Origin: Malachius bipustulatus
Lineage: Eukaryota > Arthropoda > Insecta > Coleoptera > Melyridae
Length of the DNA stretch: 64,000 nucleotides
Reading direction: 5' to 3'
NCBI GenBank assembly: GCA_910589415.1
Contig: OU342630.1
Span: 78,550,186-78,614,185 of the forward strand
Positions 30,401 to 42,561 of the stretch are shown piece by piece (the first letter of the stretch is position 1; every line of letters starts with the position of its first letter). The notes below the pieces were generated by a model that was not told where the DNA came from, searched no databases, and worked only from the letters and a program-made list of their open reading frames with translations. A program made the position numbers and the translations under genes.

Positions 30401-31260
30401 ATCCTGTATATGGGGGATACAAGAAGTATCGTATCTATATAGGTATTCCGTTCTATTACTTAACACGTTCTATCTGCCACACAACTGGCAGGGCTTTGAA
30501 ATGAGTGGATATTCTTTGGGCATCGAAGGGCACGTGATTTTATGATTTCCATTTTGCTGAGAGAGGGTATTATCATCAAACATTTATTCTTTGTTATGTC
30601 CGAATGATAAAAGATAGCTTACACATTTGACGTTTATAAAAGGTTCAACCAGTGAGCGTTCCCGCATTAATTTAATGAAAATCCAGTAAGAGCGCGAGAT
30701 TACACAGACAGCAGTATAAATCAAAATTTTCACCGAATGTCGAAAACAGGGAACGATGTTTTTTATAAAAAACTTCGTCAAAGGAGCTTCTGTTTCTTGC
30801 AACCGACACAAAAAATCCCTATGTGAAGTCGGTAAAATTGGACGCTGAATTGTTAGTACGAAATGAATTTCTTTCATTCTTTCATAATGACTTTCCCTAA
30901 TGGAATATTGCCGTGTATAATAAAATGAAGCGATATGAAAAAGAAGAGAAAAAGGTCGCAAGTGAACCCTGCCTGTAGCGGGCCGCGACTCCAGGGGGAA
31001 CCCATGACTCGCTTCGATCGCATTAATTATAAATTTCGCGGCTCCCGGGTCCCGGGCATTTCTTTTTTACTGCTTGTTATCTGTCGTTATTTTGCATTTG
31101 CATCGTTCGTGTTTCAATTATTGTTATGTTTTTTTTCTTATCCGTAAAGGCGATAAAAAATTTATTCAAATAAATAATTCTTTTTTATCATATTTTTTAA
31201 CGTATAGGACTAGGAACTAAAAAAATATATGCAAAATAATAATTAAACTTTAAGCATGCA
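30400..31260. other. No gene recognised; short GC-rich patch
   Basis: A GC-rich patch at about 30955-31065 (CGGGCCGCGACTCC, GGCTCCCGGGTCCCGGGC) stands out from AT-rich surroundings and is followed by an ATTTGCAT octamer. It could be a regulatory or promoter remnant; nothing coding is evident. Confidence 0.3.
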
Positions 31261-32166
31261 GGTTTATAATAAAATGGGTCCGCAAAACCATTTTCGAGAT
31301 ACAGGGTGTTCAAAGAATGTTTTTTTCTTTTTTTTTGCGATATCTCAATAATCGTTAGAGCTACAGGCTATAGGTAGCTACTTTTAAGGCTCCAAACCAA
31401 TGTTCTAAGATAAGTCAGCGGTGGAAATTTTAGGGTTGCGTAAGGGTTTCACCCTCCTAACTTTTACGGCACTGGAAAAATTGTCATTTTGAGAGCAAAT
31501 TTCAAAGTGCCATTGTTTTTTACACAGAAAGTACTCCTGGTCAAAAGCTGTAGAAGCCACCATTCTCGAGAAAAAAAGGCATTTTATGGTCAAAAACGTA
31601 CAAAATTCAACATGACAGAAACAGAAATGTATTTATTTTATTTTATTTATTATGTATTTATTCTAGACGAAATTGAAAACAATTTGGCTACAAGCACAAG
31701 AAAAATATGTGCAAATTGAATTTGTGCCGTGTTACAGTATGGAAAATTTTGAAAATATTTTTTTTGTTCATGTTGAATTTTGTACGTTTTTGATCATAAA
31801 ATGCCTTTTTTTCTCGAGAACGGTGGCTTCTACAGCTTTTGACCCGGAGTACTTTCTGTGTAAAAAACAATGGCACTTTGAAATTTTGCTCTCAAAATGA
31901 CAATTTTTCCAGTGCCGTAAAAGTTGGGAGGGTGAAACCCTAACGCAACCCTACAATTTCCACCACTGGCGTATCTTAGAACATTAGTTTGGAGCCTTAA
32001 AAGTAGCTATTATTAATGTAAAAATCTGTACAAAAGCTGAAGCCTGTAGCTCTAACGATTCTAAAGATATCGTAAAAAAGTAAAAAAAAAAAACATTCTT
32101 TGAACAACCTATAACCTATACTTATCTCGAAAACGGTGCGTTTGCGGACCCATTTTAAATAAACCT
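31261..32166. mobile_element. Long-arm fold-back element (about 360-400-bp arms)
   Basis: Left arm begins GGTTTATAATAAAATGGGTC; right arm in reverse begins GGTTTATTTAAAATGGGTCC. Pairing continues through CATTCTTTGAAC, AGAGCTACAGGCT, TTTCACCCTCC, ACTTTCTGTGTAAAAAACAA and AATTTTGTACGTTTTTGATC to a centre near 31690. Several apparent ORFs in both arms mirror each other and are not genes. Confidence 0.85.
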
Positions 32167-32339
32167 TTTTTCTTAGAACAAGTCATAGAATCACCTCCTT
32201 TATTTTGAACTAGTTGGTAGTTAACACCCTGTATATAAAGGCGATTTGAAGGTGTTTTTTGCTTGTCAAAGTGTCTTTTTTCTTTCAAGTCATGTCAGAA
32301 ATACCTTAATGGCTGTGAATTTTTTACCCCACTTTAAGG

Positions 32340-32600
32340 GGCTGTAAAGGTGAAGGGTACGGAGGGACGGGATTATGCACCCCAAGAGACTAGGCCTTTT
32401 CAAGGCCCTTTTCCAATCCCACTGGCCACCACCACCCCAATCGATCGCATATTATATTTTTCATTCAAACATTGGAAAATGAATCTGAAAAATAGTGCAG
32501 GAAGGCCAGGATGGAACCCACGATCTTTGGCTCCATCGTCAGCGGCCTTCACCAACACCACTGCACCACCGAGTCACTTTGAGGGGCTGTAACTTCTAAG
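32340..32600 (-). repeat. tRNA-derived SINE-like repeat
   Basis: On the minus strand CTCGGTGGTGCAGTGGTGTT (A-box-like, about 32572-32553) is followed about 35 nt later by GTGGGTTCCATCCTGGC (B-box-like, about 32520-32504), the spacing of a tRNA-type pol III promoter. No intact cloverleaf was found. The downstream part to about 32350 would be the SINE body. Confidence 0.45.
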
Positions 32601-34270
32601 ATGATGCTTGCAAAAATGCAAAATTATGAAAATGTTATTCGTTCCCGTTAATTCAATAAGTCACTGCATTTTCTGAAATCTTGCAACTTCGCATTGATAT
32701 ATTATACTTAAGAGCCTGTTAGTATAATGAAAACCAATTAGGTATAAAGCACTCTGCGGAAACTACTTATCAAAAGAGCTAGTAGCTGACATAATCATTG
32801 GCGATTACGTTCCTACAACTCCTACAATTACGAGTTTTGATCGTTATTTAATAGTTGTTGTCCCTAGTTTGAATACAATAAACTCACGCTGTTTCTTACT
32901 ATTGTAAAAATAGCTTGTACTTTCTCTTACCACCTTTTGTTCTTGTTATCATTGTACTTTCTCAAAAGTTACAATAAGGGTTGGTTTCTAAACATTTATA
33001 GACACAAAAATAGAATGAAAAAGTCATCAAGCTAGAGCGGTTTCATTATTGAGTTTCTCTAAAATAATTTAATTCCAATGGAATCAGAAAAACGTGAAGA
33101 TTAACATTTTTTAAGCTAAAATTAAATATTGTTTGTCAACATTCTTCCACTTACCTTTACCTTTAATGGTCATTGCCACAACGATTAGGTATTCACATTT
33201 TTGGAAAATTGAAGTATAAATATTGAGTTTCTACTTTTTAAGTTATTAAAAATTGATTGTGGATGGACAAATCATTTTTTTTAATATCATAATGATTGTT
33301 CTAAAACAAAATTTAAAAACTTGTTCTATAATCAATTTGAAATTCCTTTATCACGTTGTCCTCGTAGTAGGTGTGTCTCTTTGGTCCTTTTCAACTCTAT
33401 CAGCAATTGCGTATTTTATCAATTCCTCGTCCTTCATCAAAAGACATGCACATCCAAACAATAAAACAGTGGGTAGGTAAATTATTACAAACCTTGAATA
33501 AAAAACAGCAACAACTACACTGTTTATAAAGAGCATCATCTTCATTCACCAAATGGTCAAAATAAATAAAATTAAAAATTAAAAAAGTTTTTGTAAATCA
33601 CTGTCCAGTTTCAGTACAACGAAACGAACCACACGTACTGGCTACCAATAATTCGTTATAATTATTATTAGCGATCAGCACAGCCGTTTTATCCCCGATG
33701 GGAAATAATTTCACAATTTTCGTTGAACGCGTAAATAAGGGTTTCACCTGTTAGGTGGCGGGCTCGCAGTTTGAACTCCTCAAAACTGTCCGACGTTCCT
33801 CCTCGCGCGTTCCGAAGTGAGTGTGGACTGTGGACGTCGAGCGGGCTCGCAGCGTCCCGACGACGGTATATTGATCGGGGCACGGGGACTAGCATAAGGC
33901 AGAACGTGGTGATGGGGACCGGGAACACGTTGCACTTGCATCTGAGCGCCCAGGGAGGTTGTAGGTCTATTATAGTCTAAGAAAAGCAACAAGGAAAATA
34001 ACTCCCTTTCAAAATGAAGATTGAAATTTTATAAGTCATAAAATTTCGTCTCAACGATGAGGTCTATTGCTGTACTTACCTAATCAGCTAAATTATTAAT
34101 TTTCAGAATATAACATTAAAGAAGGGAAAAAGCTAAATTTCCTGTAATTTATTTTTTAGATATTCCGTACTAACAGGGCATCAAAGCGGCCATTTTCGAA
34201 ACTAGACTGTGGTCGGTATAGCAACGTGCAAGGCTTTGCAAATTCCTGGACGCGTTGGTGGCGTTTTTCA
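32600..34270. other. Mostly unrecognised; contains a GC-rich candidate exon
   Basis: AT-rich sequence apart from the GC-rich block at 33740-33980 (listed separately). A minus-strand 64-codon frame (33545-33354) starts with a hydrophobic, signal-like MKMMLFINSVVVAVFYS but has no recognisable family and no clear promoter. I do not call it a gene. Confidence 0.35.
33748..33976 (-). other. Candidate coding exon in a GC-rich island
   Basis: The minus strand has an acceptor (CTTTTCTTAG) before 33976 and a donor (AACAG/GTGAAA) after 33748. Between them one frame is fully open for 76 codons, with high G+C at third positions, and ends SDSFEEFKLRARHLTG. I do not recognise the protein. On the plus strand a competing acceptor (CACCTGTTAG) and strong donor (GAA/GTGAGT at 33817) delimit a 62-bp exon, so even the strand is uncertain. 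A CpG-rich promoter is a further possibility. Confidence 0.25.
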
Positions 34271-34885
34271 TAAAAAAAAACTTATTTCCAAATAAGTCTC
34301 CAATCGGAGTTACACCCGTTCAAAGGATTATAAGGACAAAACGAGGGTTTTATTTGATTTCTCTTTGAAGAAACATGAAAGAATTAAATTTTCCACATAA
34401 CTTTACCTGATCAAAGCCTTCGCAACACCAATATTCTTATTCGTCCCTCACCCTCAGAAGGGGATGAAAATTGCAACTATACTGATGAGTTTTCCATTGT
34501 AGGTGCAATTTTGTGGAGTTTCGAAAATGCCCTTTTACAGTCTTACTATTTTAGTCTCTTGCATTTTAGTCTTGCAAGAAATAAAATACAATTTATGGAA
34601 TAAACAAAATAATAAAAAAATGTCATACATAGTCAAAAAATGGTATATTTTGTAGCTACAATGGAAAACTCATTAAGGGTAGCAATTTTTATTTATCCCC
34701 TTCCGAGGATAAGAGACAACTAAGAATATTGGTGTTGGTAACGCTTTGATAAGGTAAAGTTACATGGAAAATTTTGATTCTTTCATGTTTCTCCAAATTT
34801 GAGAAATTAAATAAGACCACATTTTATCCTACCCCGTTAAATGAGAACTCTGATTGAAGACGTTTTTGGAAATAAGTTTATACAT
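34270..34885. mobile_element. Fold-back element adjoining the Tc1-like element
   Basis: AAACTTATTTCCAAATAAG-type left arm (34270-34510) pairs with the right arm (about 34660-34880): CATGAAAGAATTAAATTTTCC with GGAAAATTTTGATTCTTTCATG, AACACCAATATTCTTA with TAAGAATATTGGTGTT, ACTGATGAGTTTTCCATTGTA with the converse. About 220-bp arms, no coding sequence. Confidence 0.8.
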
Positions 34886-34896
34886 ATGAATATATA

Positions 34897-36367
34897 CAGT
34901 GTGAATGTCACTTATGGAGGAAAATTCATTATTCAATAAAAAATGGTTTTTGTGGAAAATGCTGAGACACGTAAAGTTTATTTTATTAAGGACTATCTTT
35001 TAATCATATTTAAAAAAAACAGCCCCCAGCCTTTTGCCCGCACCACTTCATCCCCCATTTTTTTTTAAATAGCAACCCTTCATTTTTTGTCCCAATTCGA
35101 TGGTCCACACCCCATATGTGTGGTCTAGTATTACAAGTTTTAATGCAGTTACAAGTTGTTCACTTATTTAATGAAAAACGTCCAGATTTACCACCACTAA
35201 CTAAGGGAACTGTGTCTAAGGTACATTGCACGGTTTCGTGATTATGGACACGTTAAACCACCGCCTAGGAAACCCAAATCTGTTGAAGATGATATAAAAG
35301 TCAATATTTTATTGACTTTTCAAGAAGAACCGACAACTTCCACCCGTCAAGTTGCGCGTGAAAATGATGTCAGTCAATCAACTGTTTTTCGGTGTATGAA
35401 AAATGAGAAAATGCTTCCATATAAACTACAGCACGTTCAAGAATTGATTGACAGTGATTCTGGTAAACAACTGTTGGACATGTTACATGTAGAAATATTA
35501 TTTCTTCTATTCTATTTATTTTAAATGGCGAAGTAAATAGACAAAATTGAAGATACTGGGTTGCAGAAACTCCCAACTGTCATCGGTGAGCACGTAGTTG
35601 GACCTTTTTTATATAAAATGTAAACGCTGCCAGATATTTAGAAATTGTATCCCAATGTAATAGAACCAAATATTCCCCATGGAAGGATATGGTTTCAACC
35701 AGACGGTGCACCGCCCCACTTCGCTGTTCAAGTACGGGAATATTTACACGAAGTCTTTCCGCAAAGATGGATTGGACGAAGAGGATTCATAGAATGGCCC
35801 CCCAAGACCACCAGATCTTACCCCACTCGACTTTTTCTTATCGGATACCTTACAAACAAAGTGTTCAAAACGCAACCCGCTAATTAGATGATTTAAGAAT
35901 TAGAATAACCACAGAAATTAGGAACGTAGCGCCTGACGTTTTGAACAGAGTTAGAGAAGCATTCCATAATAGCAGATTACTTCGTTGTGTGAACATTTTG
36001 AACATTTACTATAAGAATCAGACGTTTTTATTACATTTTCTGGCGTCATTTGAATTTCTGGGAAAAGTTATTTAGTTTAATATTCCGTTATTAAATTTCA
36101 ACCCTGTATTAAAACTTGTAATACTAGACCACACATATGGGGGCTCTCCGTATTCAGAAAAATGTAAGCCATCGAATTGTGACAAAAAAATGTATGTATT
36201 CTATTTAAAAAAAGGGGGATGAAGTGGTAGAGGTAAAAGGGTAGGGGTTGATTTTTTTTTAACTATGAATAATCCTTAATAAAATAAACTTTACGTGTCT
36301 CAGCGTTTTCCACAAAAACCACTTTTTATTGAATAATGAATTTTATTTCATAAGTGAGATCACACTG
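34897..36367 (+). mobile_element. Tc1/mariner-superfamily transposon with about 255-bp terminal inverted repeats
   Basis: Left tip CAGTGTGAATGTCACTTATG and right tip in reverse CAGTGTGATCTCACTTATGA are flanked by TA on both sides. Arms stay about 80-85 per cent alike for about 255 bp and end at ATTACAAGTTTTAATNCAG. The 950-bp core holds a transposase relic on the plus strand. Long inverted repeats with a short DDE gene are unusual for the compact members of this superfamily. Confidence 0.88.
35230..36015 (+). pseudogene. Transposase relic of the 34.9-36.4 kb element
   Basis: The HTH part TTSTRQVARENDVSQSTVFR followed by YKLQHVQEL is open (35312-35470). The DDE_3 part carries IWFQPDGAPPHFAVQVREYL and FPQRWIGRRGFIEWPP (35645-35885), the second-Asp region and its conserved downstream block; a distal CEHFEHLL closes it near 36005. 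The segment between HTH and DDE (first catalytic Asp) is missing, and stops and frameshifts occur after EWPP. Non-autonomous copy. Confidence 0.8.
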
Positions 36368-36369
36368 TA

Positions 36370-37547
36370 TAAAAAACCCCTTCAGTTTTTGAGAAGGAAT
36401 CGCTTTTTGAAATTTTTCGCAATATCAAAGAATCACCTGGATATTTTTTTTCCCAGTATACCTAGGCAATATTTTTCAAATAATAATCATAAATAATATA
36501 ATTATAATATTTAAGCAGCAATGTTGTTAGTTTTATCGTCTCAGCAGCACCCAATATCTTGAAAAAATATAGTGCGAAATTTGAAAAGTTTTTGCATGTG
36601 AATGGGGTGTTCCTTTATAATGCACCATCCAGTTAGTGCACCATTTTTACAGCACCCCCTATGTACAGTTATGTTCAAATAAATCCGGACCAATGTTTCC
36701 ATGGTTTCCATGCTGTCAGCAAAGATGACAGTCTATTTTATTTTCCAAAAACTAAATTCACAAATTAAAGAAAAGTAAAAAAAAAATAAAAATCCCTTTT
36801 TTCATTTTTAAATTGACTTTTTTTATAATTAATTATGTACTACACTTATCTCTTGTTACTTCAATGAATTATTATAATAAATTTGTTTTTATTTGTTGAG
36901 TATAGCCAAAATATTAAATAAAATCAGGTTACAACTAACATTCTGAAAGCCACAAACACAAACACAAAAAATAGTTGCACCAGATTTATATGAATAAGGG
37001 ATTGGCAGTTGCGTTACAAGAGTTATCCCAGTTTTATTTGAACAGAACGGTGCCTACCTATGCTATTACTGCGAAAAAAATCTCATCGGTTCAATGCTGG
37101 CAGGTGGAACAACACATCCCAAGGGAAAAGTAAACTATACTAGAAAAAAATGTGTTTCCAATATAGGTTGTGTTTATGTTGCTCCATCTGTCAGCATTGG
37201 GCTCATCAGGTAATCTAATGAACCTCAAGGGAAGGGTGACTGTAGCGTCGAAACCAGTCGGACAGTCAATATCAATTTGTGCTATACCTAGTAAAATATA
37301 TTATCATTTCGTCTGGAAGAAACCGGAAGGATTTTTTTTCTTATTAGTCCAGCATACTAATTTTACTAATGTGTAGTAAGTTGTATAGTTTCTGTAAAAA
37401 CAGTATACAATATAATACAGGATACAGGGTACTCCACAATTTATGACAAACTGGGAAGGAGGGTAGGAACTTCACGTGATAATCTGGGAGAACTTCGTCA
37501 CTTAGTCAGCATATCCATTCAATCACAAGGAAAGGTGAAGAGTTGAC
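36370..37547. other. No gene recognised
   Basis: AT-rich. Short ORFs only (largest about 68 codons at 37170). A degenerate GATACAGGGTACTCCACAATT tip occurs at about 37420. Nothing further could be supported. Confidence 0.4.
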
Positions 37548-37800
37548 ACAGTTGAACGACAACACTTCAACTTTATTAGCCGTGATTGATTGTAATTACA
37601 CCTTGATATTCATATTGACAATAATTCATATTCAATTCGGATTTCTAATTCTTCAATTGATTCTAATTCTATTCTAATTTTAATTGATTTACTAAATCGC
37701 AATTCCTATCGTTCTATACTACCGGTAAATGCCATGATGATATAAACATAGGTGACGGCCATTATGTTTATGCTGACAAATAACATTCCTTTTAAATATT
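37548..37800 (-). repeat. LTR-like dispersed repeat, copy 2
   Basis: Reverse orientation relative to 9945-10190: the minus strand reads ATAATGGCCGTCACC near the start and GCTAATAAAGTTGAAGTGTT and GTTCAACTGTGTC at the end. Isolated copy without an internal region. Confidence 0.4.
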
Positions 37801-38459
37801 ACTAAGTTTTTTAAGTTGACACTTTATTTTTAACTGTGTATAGATTGGATTAAAGTACACAATTTTTTTAAATAAATTTTCTCAAAGCTCCAGCAGGCTA
37901 CCTAGCAACCGAAAAATGATAAACAATTGCAAAACACAGGCACTCTTTTTGCGAATTTAATTAATAATGAAACGTGAAAACGTGAAATAATTGAATTTCA
38001 ATTTTTTAACATTGTTCATTTAAAATGAGAATAATTTTCTTTTTTTATGATCCAGGAGAAAGTCATTTTATCAAAGCAAAATTAAAAGTGTATTATAGGT
38101 AGGTACTAGAAGCCTAAACATTCCAAATAAATAACAAAAAATTTAATAAAAATGACTGAAAAAATAGATATAAAAATAAAAAAACTTATAATAATAATAA
38201 TTTAAAGATCAATAATTTTGTATAGCTAAATAAATGGTATGAGGAAGTTCAGACTCAATTTACTTGAAAACTATGAGGAATTTCGAATATTCATACGTAC
38301 CACTTTTTCGTAAGAAAACTTCGGGAAATTTATTTTTGATAAGGCATGTACCCTGTACCGCGTACCCTGTATCTACGCCACTGATGATTATTTTTTCCCT
38401 GTATTTTTCATTGTTTTGTGTGCTCCAAATTATAATAAATAATAAATAAATAAATATCG

Positions 38460-38715
38460 TATGGCTGTGGTAAAGCCCAAGTGTCAGAAGTTTTCAAGTA
38501 GCCTCAAGGGCCTCTGACGTAACCTAACGACTGCTGTGAAGCAGCCGGGACCCCCTTTTTAACGTACCTCCCGGAGCACGATCGGTCACGGAACTTTTTT
38601 TTTTACCACTTATCAAGTTTGGTCACCCATCCAAGTACTGACCAAACAAAGCCATTCTGCACTTTAGAGATCGTTTGACCGAAACTCTAACAGTTTGGCT
38701 ATTGTGACCTATAAT
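38460..38715. repeat. SINE/LINE-tail repeat with a 5S rRNA-like motif
   Basis: GGTCACCCATCCAAGTACTG (about 38620) is the reverse complement of the 5S rRNA internal control region. Nearby are AACGTACCTCCCGGAGCACG and GGCCTCTGACG, words I associate with insect SINE or LINE 3' tails. It may be a 5S-derived SINE head in reverse orientation; the rest of a 5S gene is absent. Confidence 0.45.
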
Positions 38716-38719
38716 ATCT

Positions 38720-39594
38720 TATTGGTATAGATTAAAAATATTGGGAAATGCCTAAGTTTTTGGCAAAAATTGCAAATTTTTTTTCATGTATCTCGTTTAT
38801 TTTTGACTTATTTAAGAAAAGTTGACCGGACTTTTTCTAGCCAGACCTGCAAAAAAAAATCAAGCTGAGACCTTGGATAAGAATACATTAAGAAAAACCC
38901 ATGTTGCAGATCTCCTGTTAACGAACTTTAGTTTTGAAGTATAACGTTTCCATCGCTCTTAGTCGCTATTATACTTTTTAAAACTGAAATGTTTCGTTTG
39001 AATATATAAAAAAAATGGCAACTTACAGATTTGTTAACAGATATAAGTTCTTTTAATAAAATGTTCGCGAGACATGCGAACATGAATGCGCATTACTTGC
39101 ATGTTAAAACAAACGTTATCTGTGATCGGCGTTCCGTTTCCAGTCAGTGACCAACTTCCTTTCAGTGATAAAAATTGGGAAAGTAATTTTCCCCTAATAC
39201 TGTTTTACGTACGTAGCTCTCGGCACGACATGCGAATAATTTTCATCATTATTTAGTTCTTCGCCTTTACGAGAAATTCCAAAGCAATTTCTTGTTCAAT
39301 TCTTGTCACTTTTTTTGCGAAACAATTGATTCGGAAGTCATTTCAATATTGAAGCTTCAAATATCTTTCAAATGATTTTCCCGTTTTATTTCCTGCGGGA
39401 TTTTCCGCGCAGAAAAATAACCTTCGTGATATAAAAATATTTTACGATATTTTAAGGTCACAAAGATATCAGTAAAAAGAACTTAGTGAAACTTCTTAGA
39501 GGTTTTATTACAGGCAGGTTATTCAGTACTAGTTTATAGGTAACTTTTTATTTCTTTCCGGCCTATGAAAACATAAGATCCTAGAAAAGGGCTA
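38720..39594. other. No gene recognised
   Basis: AT-rich sequence with a small palindrome ATGTTCGCGAGACATGCGAA at 39060. No coding or repeat assignment. Confidence 0.4.
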
Positions 39595-39865
39595 CATAAT
39601 AGTCCAGTCGGTAAAGTAAAAAAAATATATCAAAAGTTCATAAAAAATCTCATCTAAGATTTTCCTTTAATAGTAATCATTGTTAGTGAAAAGGTTACCT
39701 ATGGAACATTAATCCACAAAAATTGATTCTGGAGGTGCAGCGTGTACGCCCCCCCCCCCAAACTCCTTTGGTAAAAAAAGTATCTTTATTGCTATTACTG
39801 GTTATCCGTTAGATATAAAAAAAGAAGTTTTCCCAAAAAAAGTTATCTTGTAATTTTTTTCTATA

Positions 39866-41360
39866 TAGGGTGTCAATTTGTAAACTTACCACCCACAAAT
39901 TCTTCCTTGAATTTTTTTTTCAATGAAATCCCGGAACAGGTCATTTTTTAAATTTAATTAATGTTCTATTGACATAAAAAAAATTTATACGTTCCTTGAC
40001 TCAGTAATGACGACACTGTCTATTTTTTTAAATGGAACACCCTGTATATTATTACATTTTCAGATTATCTGAGAAAATCCAGTAGGAATGGTTTTTACAG
40101 TTGCAGCTTACATTGAGTAGGTTATGAGTTATAAACAAATGAAAATAGCAATTTTCCATTTTGAAAGCAGTGTACCGGGTGTCCCAACACTAGTGTCCAC
40201 CCCCTAAATCGAGCTTAATTTTAAAGATAAAAAATTGAAACTTTGAGGATTTGTGCACTTGATATAGGACCACGGAAGGGCATAATCAGTTTCATTAAAA
40301 AAAATTAGTTCGGGCGCCAGCGATAAAAAACTGTAAGATGGTGGTAAATTGTCGAAAAAAAAAATTGATTTTTTTTCAATACATACGTAGAAATCGATTA
40401 ATAAAATCAATATCGCTTGAAAGAAATGTGAAAAAACTAATTATAAGGCTTTAATTAAATAAAATATAATTAATAGCAATGACAGGTAGACAATATAATC
40501 TGAACAATATAAATCAATATAATCTGAAAACGGTAGGTGCAATAAGTTTTATGACAAAGTAAATAAGGCCCAAATAAATAGAAGGACGGCTCTTGCTGGG
40601 CTAGCCGGCACAATGAACCTGCACTGGACAGTGTCGTAGTATGGACTCATGAAAAAGGTGATTATTAAAAATATATTAAAAATGTTTTTTAATGAAACTA
40701 ATCATGCCATTCCGTGGTCCTATATCAAGTACACAAATCCTCAAAGTTTCAATTTTTTATCTTTAAAATTAAGCTCGATTTAGGGGGTGGACACTAGTGT
40801 TGGGACACCCGGTACATCGGACACGGCTCTAAATATCGAAAAACGGCTTACATGTCCCTATCAAAAGTTTTCAAGCGGTATCCTATGATGTAGATGAAAT
40901 TTTTATACAGGGTGATAAAAAGTCTGATAATTTTTGTCACCCTGTATGAAAATTTCATCCACACAATAGGATACCGCTTGAAAAGTTAAGATAGGAACAT
41001 ATAAGCCGTTTTCCGATATCTGTAGCCGTTTTCAAAAATCAAAACAAGCTGCTTTGAAAATGAAAAACTGCGATTTTCATTTGTTTATAACTCGTAAGCT
41101 ATTCAGTTAAACCGCAACTGTGAAAACCATTCTTACTGGATTTTCTCAGACAATCTGAAATTGTATTAATATACAGGTGTCCGATTCAAAAAAATAGACA
41201 ATATCGTCGTTACTGAGTCAAGGAACACCCTGTGTAATATTATTTTACGTCAATAGAACATAAATTACATTAAAAAATTGACCTGTTTCGGGATTTCTTT
41301 GAAAAAAATAATTTTTCAAGGAAGAATTCGGGAGTGGCAAGTTTTGAAATTGACACCCTG
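39866..41360. mobile_element. Family A fold-back, copy 2 (most complete)
   Basis: Left tip TAGGGTGTCAATTT and right tip AATTGACACCCTG. Arms carry CCCGGAACAGGTCATTTTT, CTTGACTCAGTAATGACGA, GAATGGTTTTTACAGTTG and TACATGTCCCTATCAAAAGT with reverse partners, meeting at an internal GGGTGATAAAAAGTC...GTCACCCTG centre near 40935. It is interrupted by the MITE at 40175-40812. Confidence 0.85.
40175..40812. mobile_element. TA-flanked MITE inserted in family A copy 2
   Basis: Left CCGGGTGTCCCAACACTAGT and right in reverse CCGGGTGTCCCAACACTAGT are identical over 20 bp and remain near-identical through GTGTCCACCCCCTAAATCGA and CTTTGAGGATTTGTG (about 140-bp arms). TA flanks both ends (40173-40174, 40813-40814). 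The high arm identity suggests it is among the youngest insertions in the nest. Confidence 0.9.
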
Positions 41361-41802
41361 TCAATTTTTTCATGTCATAGTTTTCGGGTTATTCAATATT
41401 TAAAAAATTGCAAATTTTGTATTTTTGGTGCGCGCGAATTTTCGTGCATTTAAAATTGTTGGCGCGCAGTCTCTAGAAAAAAATTAAATTTCTCGAAAAC
41501 CAAACAACTTATGAAGAAAAATCTATTTTTTTTTTGGTTTTGAAAGGTTTTGAAAGGACATGAAATACAAAACTTCTCTGCCATTCTCATTGATTAAGAA
41601 TCATTTTTAGTGTATAAATATTACAAAATAGTATAATTGTCTGTTATTGGTTTTTATTTTTAACTTTTTCAGCATTGAGGTAATGCCTTAACCTAAAAGA
41701 TACATTATAACATTAAATTGATATTAATTATTTCTAGTAGACCTGCAAATACTCGAAATACCAAAAACCAACAGACAATTATACTCTTTTGTAATATTTA
41801 TA

Positions 41803-42561
41803 CAGGGTGCTTATTTTATCGGGAGACATTCAAATATATCAAAAACTAGAATCGAATCAAAAAAGTGGGTAATGTTGTTAGTCTGGAAGGGGGGCATTCA
41901 ATGATACCAAACTCGACCAGCCTACTCCCCTCCCTTGGGATTGGGGACTCGGATTTTTATGGGCGAAAACACTAGGAAATTGCTGCACCCTCCCACCTCC
42001 TAGTAGGGAATAAATTTGAAATTTTGGTTAGAGACTCTTATTTTTATTGCAGATTCGGGATTTGTGGTTAAAAATTCATATGATTTGTCATAAAAAAAAT
42101 GTCTCGATTAATGGATCTTTTTGGCTCAATTTCAGTATTAAGACAAATCGAAAAATAGGTAATTTCGTCGACTACAGAACCATCCATCATGAATAGAAAA
42201 AAAATTCCAGATAAATCCTTCGTATATTTTTGGTGGTAAAACCCGAATCTGCAATAAAAAATAATGGTACCTACCTAGCCAAAATTTTAAATTTACCCCC
42301 CATCTGCATGGAGGAGAGAGGGGGGCGTAATTCCCTACATTTTTTCACCCGTAAAATTCGAATTTGCAAAAAAACGTGGGTTCTCATTTAGATTGCAAAG
42401 TTGCTGCCCCAACCCCTAGGGGGTGGGGGTAGGTTGATCGAGTTTGGTATCATTGGATGTCCCTCTTGCAGACGAACAACTTTTAATACCTACCCAATTT
42501 TATTGATCCGCTGCGTAGTTTTTGATATATTTGAATGTCTTCAAATAAAATGAGCCCCCTG
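41803..42561. mobile_element. Inner fold-back of the 39.6-42.8 kb nest
   Basis: Left CAGGGTGCTTATTTTATCGG and right in reverse CAGGGGGCTCATTTTATTTG. Arms share GACATTCAAATATATCAAAA, TTCAATGATACCAAACTCGA/CCAATGATACCAAACTCGAT and CTAGGAAATTGCTGC-like words. The enclosing hairpin arms (41373-41600 and 42580-42740) share GAGAATGGCA, TTCGCGCG and CAAAACTTT-type words. Confidence 0.8.

Noticed and set aside
31405..31900. Several mirrored ORFs (FFTQKVL, KKAFYGQKR)
   Set aside because: The same sequence read in opposite arms of one fold-back element.
32500..32580. tRNA gene on the minus strand
   Set aside because: A- and B-box-like motifs are present, but I could not fold acceptor and anticodon stems; better explained as a SINE head.
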